From assembly GCA_036374435.1 (NCBI GenBank), contig DASUTU010000100.1:1-6460 (forward strand): a stretch of 6,460 nucleotides of DNA, written 5' to 3'. Source of the DNA: CALGFI01 sp036374435. Lineage in GTDB: Bacteria; Actinomycetota; UBA4738; HRBIN12. Positions 1 to 4,550 of the stretch are shown here, piece by piece. Position numbers and translations under genes: made by a program. Every line of letters starts with the position of its first letter. Positions within the stretch are counted from its first letter, which is position 1. The notes beneath the pieces are model-generated. The model saw nothing but the letters and a program-made list of their open reading frames with translations, made no database searches and was not told where the DNA came from.

Positions 1-2
1 CT

Positions 3-15
3 CACGCGTGCCTCC
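3..15 (-). promoter_or_regulatory. Ribosome binding site and GTG start of the next operon gene
   Basis: On the minus strand GGAGG (15-11) is followed by a 5-base spacer (CACGC) and GTG (5-3), after which the window ends. It sits 27 bases past the stop of the second PqqD-like gene, so it probably begins another gene of the same operon. Fewer than two codons are visible, so nothing can be said about the product. A chance SD/GTG pair in GC-rich DNA is possible. Confidence 0.4.
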
Positions 16-29
16 GACCGCGCGGTCGG
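14..29. repeat. 16-bp perfect palindrome overlapping a predicted RBS
   Basis: CCGACCGCGCGGTCGG equals its own reverse complement. As RNA it can fold into a 6-bp stem with a GCGC loop. On the minus-strand transcript its last two bases are the first two of the GGAGG Shine-Dalgarno at 15-11. No T-run follows, so it is not an ordinary terminator. It could tune translation of the next gene, be a protein-binding site, or be chance. Confidence 0.5.
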
Positions 30-32
30 CGG

Positions 33-329
33 TCATCGGCCCGGCCGGCCGTTCGAGCTCGCGCTCGGCTCGAGGAGCTTGGCTTTGCGAAAGCTCCGAA
101 TGAGCACCCGGATCTGGTGCTCGACCTCGCCGGCCGGCACGCCGAACGCCTCGGAGATGTCCTGCGACATCTGCTTCATCGTTGACGTGCCGTCGCACAG
201 CCCGAACACGATCGTCGCGGTCGGGTTGAGGTGGTGAAGGTCCCCGCCGTCCTCGTCGTAGATCACGGCTTCCCCGTCCAACTCGACGACGGTGAGCCCG
301 TCACGCACGCGAGGCTTGACGGCGGGCAT
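33..329 (-). CDS. PqqD-like small protein (second of two)
   Basis: Small PqqD-family protein of 98 aa. Proteins of this family are winged-helix peptide chaperones (RiPP recognition elements) that bind a precursor's leader peptide and present it to a modifying enzyme. The family core is plain: a beta-rich N-terminus (GLTVVELDGEAVIYDEDGG), then LHHLNPTATIVFGLCDG at about residues 31-47, then helices ending FRKAKLL. The C-terminal tail is short and polar.

Start: GTG at 335 overlaps the upstream stop as GTGA, but GGGGAGG directly abuts it. The same GGGGAGG lies 6 bases before ATG at 329, the usual spacing, so I prefer ATG; GTG would add two residues. The gene follows another PqqD-like gene. No radical SAM enzyme, protease or precursor peptide is visible, so its partner is unknown. 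Family assignment is firm; participation in RiPP synthesis is inference. Confidence 0.85.
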   Translation of the reverse strand: MPAVKPRVRDGLTVVELDGEAVIYDEDGGDLHHLNPTATIVFGLCDGTSTMKQMSQDISEAFGVPAGEVEHQIRVLIRSFRKAKLLEPSASSNGRPGR

Positions 330-331
330 CG

Positions 332-616
332 TCACCCTCCCCAGCTCAGGATGTCCGCCTCGACGAAGCGCAGGAGGATCCGACGCACATCCTCGGCCAC
401 GACGTCATGGGGGAGGCCCGACAGGTCACAGATCGCGTCGATCATCTCGTCCGGGGTGGTCTCCCCGTCACACAGGACCCAGATCGCCATCGCCGTCGCG
501 TTCAGGAGGTGGACGGTCTCCGTCTCCGGGTCGAAGACGATGTTCTCGTTGTCGGACTGCCGAAGCCAGACCCCGGGCTTGCGGAGCGGCCGGTCCTGCT
601 GTACGCGAACGGTCAC
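332..616 (-). CDS. PqqD-like small protein (first of two)
   Basis: PqqD-family protein of 94 aa. Its core reads IVFDPETETVHLLNATAMAIWVLCDG at about residues 26-51 (split here only by the beta turn), followed by a helical part (DEMIDAICDLSGLPHDVV, then RRILLRFVEADIL). This is the usual PqqD arrangement of a beta hairpin, an LN-x-TA helix, a DG turn and a winged helix.

It starts with GTG overlapping the stop of the response regulator gene as GTGA, with a GGGGG stretch 7 bases upstream, so translational coupling is likely. The next gene encodes a second PqqD-like protein that aligns without gaps over the core, with 19 of 56 positions identical by hand count; the two are old paralogues rather than a recent duplication. 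The family role is holding leader peptides for modification. Here no substrate or enzyme is in view, so a different peptide-binding or regulatory role cannot be excluded. Confidence 0.85.
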   Translation of the reverse strand: MTVRVQQDRPLRKPGVWLRQSDNENIVFDPETETVHLLNATAMAIWVLCDGETTPDEMIDAICDLSGLPHDVVAEDVRRILLRFVEADILSWGG

Positions 617-1299
617 GGTCCGACCCCCACGAGATCCTCCAGGATCCCGTTCTGGGTCACGAAGGCGGCCGCCTCGAGACGGGTGTGCACCCCGAGCTTG
701 CCGAGGACGTTCTGCACGTGGGTCCTCGCCGTCTCCGGGCTGATCACGAGCTCCTGGGCGATGCCATCGTTGTCCTCCCCCTTGGCGAGCAAGGCGAGCA
801 CCTCGCGCTCCCGCCGCGTGAGGCCGGCGAGCAGCTTCAGCGCCTCGTCCCGCTCGCGCCGTCGCTGGATCAGCCGATGGAGCAGGGTCGCCAGCATGCG
901 GGGAGGCACGAGCGCCTCGCCTCGATCCACGGCTCGCGTCGCACCGATCAGGTCCACGAGGGGCACCTGCTTTGGCAGGTAGCCGCTCGCCCCCGCCTCC
1001 ATCGCGGCGATGAGCACGCGCTCGTCCTCGCGGCTGCTCAGGACGATGACGCGACAGGAGGGGACCCGTTCGACGATCAGTCGGGTCGCCCGGATCCCGT
1101 CGCAGTTCGGCAGGTCGGCGTCCAACAACGCCACGTCGGGGGCCAACCGCTCAGCATCCGCAACGGCCTGAAGGCCGTCCCGTGCCTCCCCGATCACGTC
1201 CAGCTCGTCCTCGCTGGACAGAATGATGCGCACGGCCTCGCGGAACAGGGACTGTTCGTCCGCGATCAGGATGCGAACCCTGCCTCGATCGTCCGCCAT
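613..1299 (-). CDS. NarL/LuxR-family response regulator (second regulator of operon)
   Basis: DNA-binding response regulator of 228 aa. Residues 8-125 form a receiver: acidic pair D14/E15 (ILIADEQ), probable phosphoacceptor D60 (VALLDADLPNCDG), switch serine S88 (VIVLSSRED) and conserved K110 (GYLPK). Residues 159-220 form a LuxR-type helix-turn-helix (LTRREREVLALLAKGEDNDGIAQEL, then ISPETARTHVQNVLGKLGV). Phosphorylation by a histidine kinase should control its dimerisation and DNA binding.

The ATG at 1299 has GGAGGGG a few bases upstream. It lies 131 bases after the first regulator gene and overlaps the first PqqD-like gene by GTGA, which ties it to the PqqD pair. The kinase encoded upstream is the obvious partner, but two regulators share it. 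Targets are unknown. All receiver residues needed for phosphotransfer are present. Confidence 0.93.
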   Translation of the reverse strand: MADDRGRVRILIADEQSLFREAVRIILSSEDELDVIGEARDGLQAVADAERLAPDVALLDADLPNCDGIRATRLIVERVPSCRVIVLSSREDERVLIAAMEAGASGYLPKQVPLVDLIGATRAVDRGEALVPPRMLATLLHRLIQRRRERDEALKLLAGLTRREREVLALLAKGEDNDGIAQELVISPETARTHVQNVLGKLGVHTRLEAAAFVTQNGILEDLVGVGP

Positions 1300-1329
1300 C
1301 GCCCCCCTCCGGCGGTTCCAGACCCCGCG

Positions 1330-1335
1330 AATCTA
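1330..1335 (-). promoter_or_regulatory. Possible internal promoter -10 (TAGATT) before the second response regulator
   Basis: In the 131-base gap between the two regulator genes, the minus strand reads TAGATT, a good TAnnnT -10. A start site about 7 bases on would give a leader of roughly 23 bases carrying the SD. I see no convincing -35 at 16-19 bases. Nearby GGAAC, 16 bases, then GGTC loosely resembles an ECF-sigma promoter. The gap is longer than other junctions in this operon, which makes an internal promoter reasonable, but the evidence is weak. Confidence 0.3.
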
Positions 1336-1430
1336 CCGAGGTGAAGAACGCGGAGCACCAGCGCGCGACCGTAGAGTCCGTACGACGTTCCGTTGACTCG
1401 CGCTCGAGCGGCGTCCGATGGCACCCCGGG

Positions 1431-2063
1431 TCATGGCGGCGTCCCGGCGAGGCCGTTGCGCACGGCGAAGGCCGCCGCTTCCAACCGTGAACGGAGCTGG
1501 AGCTTGGAGAGGATGGCGTTGATGTGCGAACGGACCGTATGCGGCGAGATGCCGAGGCGGGCCGCGAGCCGACCGTTGGGCAGCCCTTCGGCGATCAGCC
1601 CCAGGACCTCGAGCTCCCGCGCGGTCAGCTGCATCAACAACAGTTGGTCCTCGGCCGAGCCCTCTCGCCCCCCCCGAGGCCGCGCCCGCCTCGGTCGAGG
1701 CGAGCCGAGCGGCCGCCCATCTTCGATCTTGCCGAGAGCGCGCACGAAGCGTGCGCTCGGCATGTCCTTGAGCAGGTAACCATGGAAGCCGGCGCGGATT
1801 GCCGCGTGCGCCGTCTGGGCGTCGTCCAGGACCGTCAGGGCCACGACCTTGGTCTGGGGCCGGAGCTCGAGGATGGCCCTCCCGACCGCGATGCCACTCT
1901 GCTCCAGGAGCCCGATGTCGAGTAGGACCAGATCCGGCTGGTGCTCGCGAACGGCCTTCAGGGCCTGCGTACCGTTCTCCGCCACCGCGACGACACTGTG
2001 GCCGGCCGCGTCGATCGTCACGGTGAGCGCCTGCGCGAACAGGAGCTGATCGTCGACGATCAA
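1431..2063 (-). CDS. NarL/LuxR-family response regulator (first regulator of operon)
   Basis: DNA-binding response regulator of about 210 aa. The receiver is at residues 1-115, with D4/D5 (IVDDQ), phosphoacceptor D49 (LVLLDIG), switch T77 (VVALT) and K99 (YLLKD). The loop after D49 reads GLLEQSG and lacks the usual proline. A basic, proline-rich linker covers about 119-140. The LuxR helix-turn-helix covers about 146-205 (LTARELEVLGLIAEGL, then GISPHTVRSHINAILSKLQL).

Start: the coordinate given is a TTG overlapping the kinase stop as TTGA, matching the GTGA overlaps further down the operon. However, GAGGAGG lies 14 bases before it, too far, and only 5 bases before an in-frame ATC at 2072-2070 that would complete the first beta strand as IRVLIVDDQ. 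The true start is therefore 2063 (TTG) or 2072 (rare ATC). It is coupled to the kinase gene and is its most likely phosphotransfer partner. Confidence 0.92.
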   Translation of the reverse strand: MIVDDQLLFAQALTVTIDAAGHSVVAVAENGTQALKAVREHQPDLVLLDIGLLEQSGIAVGRAILELRPQTKVVALTVLDDAQTAHAAIRAGFHGYLLKDMPSARFVRALGKIEDGRPLGSPRPRRARPRGGREGSAEDQLLLMQLTARELEVLGLIAEGLPNGRLAARLGISPHTVRSHINAILSKLQLRSRLEAAAFAVRNGLAGTPP

Positions 2064-3652
2064 GACACGGATGGCTGCCTCCTCTCATCGATCACGGGTA
2101 GCTCGAACCAGAACCGGGAGCCTCCCGCTCCGGACGCCACGCCAATTTCGCCCGCGTGCGCCTCCACGATCCGCTTGGCCAAGAACAGCCCGAGCCCGCG
2201 GCCGGCCCGACCCCGGCCGGTCTCGGTCCTGGTCGACGCTGCGAAGATACGTTCGCGGTCGCATTCGGCGATTCCGGGACCCCGGTCGCTGACCACGACT
2301 GCCGCCTTGCCCCCACGACGTCCGACCCACACGTCCACCGGCGCCCCGGGAGGTGAATAGGCGGTGGCGTTCCGGATGAGGTTTCCCACCACTGTCCGCA
2401 GGCCGGCCACGTTGGCGCGGACCGGGACGGGACCGTCAGTGTGCACCCGGACCCGCCCGACATGTTCTCCTCGACAGCTCAGCTCCGCCGCGTCGCCGAC
2501 AAGGGTCGCCAGATCGACGCGATGCCGCGACGGCGGCCGGCCCACCGACGACCATCGGAGCAGCGGGTCGACGAGCTCCGCCAGGTGCGAGAGATCCTGG
2601 TACGTGCTCCGCAACAAGCTCTCCCGGGCCGCCGGGGTTCCCTTGTCGTGCAACACGAGGTCGATGGCCTGTCTCGCACCGATCAGCGGCGCGCGGAGTT
2701 CGTGGGCCGTCCAGGCGATCCCCAGATCCACGTGCCGGCTGAGGAGCAGGGCCCGATCGACCTCCTCGATCCGACCACAGGCCTCGTGGAACAGCGTCGC
2801 CGCTCCGGCGAGGAACCTCCGGGAGCGGGGCGGCGGACCGACCGTGAGGAGCATGGCCGGACCTGCTCTCCTCGCATCGACCTGGCCGACCTGGCTCACC
2901 GCGATCATCGTCTCCCGGAGTCGGCGGACCTCCCCGGGGGGTGGCCGAATCGACCCCTTCCCGCCCCCCGCGCCGATGGCCGCCCGGATCTCCGCCCGCC
3001 TCCGGGCGCCGAACCCCCGGATCCGGACCGCCTCCCACCCATTGGTCGGTCCCTGCCACAGCAGCCCGATCGCGGGTGCCCCGAGGTATTCGTGCACGTG
3101 ATCGATGGTTGTCCGCACCGCGGCGGCCGCCGTCCGTGCCCTCAGGAGCTCTCGGGCCAGCACAACCGTCGCATCCGAAGCCCGCAACCGACGTTCGGAT
3201 TCCGCCCGCTCCCGAAGACCGACGATGGTCTCCGCTGCCTGCGAGGCCACCGCCTGGAGGACCTCGAGACCCACGATCGCCTCGGGTGATCCGGTCAACA
3301 CCTCGATCAACCCGATCGACCGTCCGCCGGCGGTCAGCGGGAGCAAGAGAAGGTACCGTTCCGCCGGACGTCCGATCGCCACGTGGGTCGCCACACGGGT
3401 GCGTAGGACAGCACGACGACGGGTGGAGAGGAGCCTGCCGAGTCGCTCATCCTCTCCCCGCGCAGCAACCACGCGCAGACGACCCTCCCGATCGAGCAGG
3501 AGCACGCGGACCATGGACGTTCCCCGTCCGGCAGCCGCACGAACCGCGGCGATGGTGGGGGCGAGGGCGTCCGGCCCGGTCGGCGTCGTCCAGTCGGTCG
3601 CGACCCCGACGCGGGGTGTTGCGCTTTCAGGTAGACCGGCGCTCCTGAGCAC
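2060..3652 (-). CDS. Soluble GAF-domain sensor histidine kinase (HisKA/HATPase_c)
   Basis: Sensor kinase of 530 aa with no membrane segment or signal peptide, so probably cytosolic. Order: a GAF-like domain (about 25-148), a charged helical, probably coiled-coil linker (about 141-175), a second degenerate GAF-like domain (about 165-300), then the kinase core. The H-box is HELRAPL at 317-323, with phosphoacceptor H317. The ATPase shows an N-box (GNLIRNAT, 423-430), G1 (DRGPGI, 456-461) and G2 (GRGLGL, 484-489), so it should be active. The ligand is unknown: no haem or flavin motif is obvious to me.

The GTG start has GGGGAGAGG ending 8 bases upstream. The gene heads a minus-strand operon and overlaps the first response regulator by TTGA. 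The H-box is of the HisKA type, whereas NarL-type regulators usually pair with HisKA_3 kinases. Its promoter carries a BldD-type operator. Confidence 0.93.
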   Translation of the reverse strand: MLRSAGLPESATPRVGVATDWTTPTGPDALAPTIAAVRAAAGRGTSMVRVLLLDREGRLRVVAARGEDERLGRLLSTRRRAVLRTRVATHVAIGRPAERYLLLLPLTAGGRSIGLIEVLTGSPEAIVGLEVLQAVASQAAETIVGLRERAESERRLRASDATVVLARELLRARTAAAAVRTTIDHVHEYLGAPAIGLLWQGPTNGWEAVRIRGFGARRRAEIRAAIGAGGGKGSIRPPPGEVRRLRETMIAVSQVGQVDARRAGPAMLLTVGPPPRSRRFLAGAATLFHEACGRIEEVDRALLLSRHVDLGIAWTAHELRAPLIGARQAIDLVLHDKGTPAARESLLRSTYQDLSHLAELVDPLLRWSSVGRPPSRHRVDLATLVGDAAELSCRGEHVGRVRVHTDGPVPVRANVAGLRTVVGNLIRNATAYSPPGAPVDVWVGRRGGKAAVVVSDRGPGIAECDRERIFAASTRTETGRGRAGRGLGLFLAKRIVEAHAGEIGVASGAGGSRFWFELPVIDERRQPSVS

Positions 3653-3654
3653 TC

Positions 3655-3676
3655 GGGTTTCCTCTCCCCGGAACCC
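3655..3676 (-). promoter_or_regulatory. Possible leader hairpin displaying the kinase gene's RBS
   Basis: In the minus-strand transcript GGGTTCC (3676-3670) can pair with GGAAACCC (3662-3655), leaving one bulged A. The 7-base loop GGGGAGA (3669-3663) contains the Shine-Dalgarno, and the stem ends two bases before the GTG start. It could present or restrict the RBS. Base pairing is read directly; function is inferred, and it depends on transcription starting at or upstream of 3676. Confidence 0.35.
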
Positions 3677-3681
3677 CGGCG

Positions 3682-3711
3682 AGTGTGGATCACGCAGCGT
3701 GACCCTGTCAA
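3682..3711 (-). promoter_or_regulatory. Promoter of the kinase/regulator/PqqD operon
   Basis: On the minus strand a perfect -35 TTGACA (3711-3706) is followed by an 18-base spacer and a weak -10, CACACT (3687-3682), which keeps the A at position 2 and T at position 6. A start site near 3675 would give a leader of about 23 bases with the SD in it. The weak -10 suggests low basal activity or activator dependence. The spacer is almost filled by the BldD-type operator at 3690-3702. Confidence 0.5.
3690..3702. promoter_or_regulatory. BldD-type operator (perfect 13-bp dyad)
   Basis: TCACGCAGCGTGA is a perfect inverted repeat around A3696, with a further GG/CC pair after one mismatch on each side (19 bases in all). 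It fits the BldD consensus as I recall it, T-n-A-C-n-C-(A/T)-G-n-G-T-n-A, at every fixed position. It lies between the -35 and -10 of the kinase operon, where a bound protein would block RNA polymerase. A BldD-like regulator is encoded divergently, starting about 160 bases away. Dyad and consensus match are seen; binding by that neighbour is inferred. Confidence 0.75.
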
Positions 3712-3828
3712 ATAGCGCATCTACGGCTCAAACCCGGTTGCGACGTATGAAAGGTACGGTTCCGCTCCGATTCGCCCAGCGCGAGGGGGTTCAGCATGAG
3801 CTATCATCTCGTTCCCCCCGAGACGGAC

Positions 3829-3853
3829 TTCCCTCAACGACTGGAAAAGGGAA
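3829..3853 (+). promoter_or_regulatory. Possible RBS-masking hairpin in the BldD-like gene leader
   Basis: TTCCCT (3829-3834) is complementary to AGGGAA (3848-3853), which contains the only Shine-Dalgarno-like sequence before the GTG at 3860. The stem is 6 bp with a 13-base loop. A competing pairing joins GTTCCCC (3811-3817) with GGGGAAC (3862-3868) across the start codon. Either would reduce translation. No ligand or partner is suggested, and short stems in GC-rich leaders are common. Confidence 0.3.
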
Positions 3854-3859
3854 CCCGAG

Positions 3860-4339
3860 GTGGGGAACTTCGCCGTCGAGGCCGGACGAGCGCTCCGCCG
3901 CGTCCGTCGCGCGCGAGGGTTGACACTTCGTGCCGTAGCGTTGCGCCACGGAATCAAGGCATCGACGGTCGCCGCATACGAGCGAGCCGATCGCAACATC
4001 TCCCTGGAGCGCTTCTACGCCCTGTGCCGCATCTACCGAGTCGACGCGGCTCGACTCCTCGCCGACATCGTGCGTGTGGTGGAAGGCCGAGAGCCCGTCG
4101 CGATCGACCTCACTCGACTCGAGTCCCTCGCGCCTCCGGACCGGGAGCTCGTGGAAAGCTTCGTGTCGCAGGTTCGAAGGCTCCGGCACGAGGACGCCGC
4201 GCGCGACATCACGATCCGCGCGATGGATCTAGAGGCGTTGGCGACCACGTCGGGCAGGCGGGAGGACGAGTTCCTGAGCGTGCTGTCACCCGCCCTGCGG
4301 CGACCCTCCCCGTCCTCGGCCGCGCCCGCCGGCCCGTAA
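3860..4339 (+). CDS. BldD-like XRE-family regulator, possible c-di-GMP binder
   Basis: DNA-binding regulator of 159 aa; BldD of Streptomyces is 167 aa. BldD is a repressor of development genes that dimerises and binds DNA when loaded with c-di-GMP. Residues 8-70 form an XRE helix-turn-helix (LRRVRRARGLTLRAV, then TVAAYERADRNISLERFYALCRIY), aligning with BldD's YERGDRAVTVQRLAELADFY. The C-terminal part (about 81-145) aligns with BldD's ligand domain: IDLTRLESL for LDLEKLSHV, and ITIRAMDLEALA for LSIRQDDLRTLA.

The signature here is R109-x-E111, eight residues, R120-x-x-D123. BldD has R-x-D-x8-R-x-x-D, so one aspartate is replaced by glutamate. The GTG start has AAAGGG 8 bases upstream. The gene diverges from the kinase operon, whose promoter holds a BldD-type box, and converges on groEL. 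I am confident of the family, less so of strict orthology or ligand binding. Confidence 0.88.
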   Translation: MGNFAVEAGRALRRVRRARGLTLRAVALRHGIKASTVAAYERADRNISLERFYALCRIYRVDAARLLADIVRVVEGREPVAIDLTRLESLAPPDRELVESFVSQVRRLRHEDAARDITIRAMDLEALATTSGRREDEFLSVLSPALRRPSPSSAAPAGP

Positions 4340-4492
4340 GCCCGGCGTGCTCCGGGGAACCAAAGCGCTCGCCGTTCCGACGCCGTCGGCACGCGAAGGA
4401 ACGCGAGGAGCTCTTCCCCCGGCGCGAACACGAGCTCTGCGCCGCTGCGAACGCTGTGCATCGGTAACCCCTCCGGAACCCCCCGGACGAAA

Positions 4493-4526
4493 CGAGGCGG
4501 GTCGGCGATCCGCCGGCCCCGCCTCG
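4493..4526 (-). terminator. Probable terminator of the groES-groEL operon
   Basis: CGAGGCGGG (4493-4501) pairs perfectly with CCCGCCTCG (4518-4526), and an inner CGGCG/CGCCG stem (4503-4507 with 4511-4515) extends it beyond a small internal bulge. On the minus strand it begins 24 bases after the groEL stop and is followed by TTTCGT, a short T-run typical of high-GC genomes. On the plus strand no T-run follows, so it is less likely to end the BldD-like gene's transcript. Confidence 0.65.
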
Positions 4527-4550
4527 GGTGTTCGCGCGCCGAGGTTCGGC

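Noticed and set aside
292..1344. Plus-strand open frame of 350 codons opposite the second regulator and first PqqD-like gene
   Set aside because: It is an antisense shadow of two well-supported genes, with low-complexity arginine/proline-rich sequence and no recognisable domain.
1401..1410. CGCTCGAGCG palindrome between the two regulator genes, as a terminator
   Set aside because: Ten bases with no extension and no T-run; it is too short to act alone as a terminator in this base composition.
3738..3807. Promoter of the BldD-like gene from TTGCGA, TATGAA, TACGGT or TATCAT
   Set aside because: None of these pairs with a matching element at 16-19 bases, so no promoter can be called for this gene by eye.
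4341..4389. Small hairpins (CCCGG/CCGGG and CCGAC/GTCGG) as a terminator of the BldD-like gene
   Set aside because: The stems are only 5 bp and no T-run follows either. I see no convincing terminator for this gene.
4033..4461. Minus-strand frame of 143 codons starting at ATG 4461 with a good SD (GGAGGGG, 6-base spacing) just past the groEL terminator
   Set aside because: More than two thirds of it runs antisense to the BldD-like gene, and its composition there is the arginine/serine-rich type of GC-rich shadow frames. It resembles no family I know. The first 40 residues look somewhat protein-like, so it deserves a check only if relatives conserve it.
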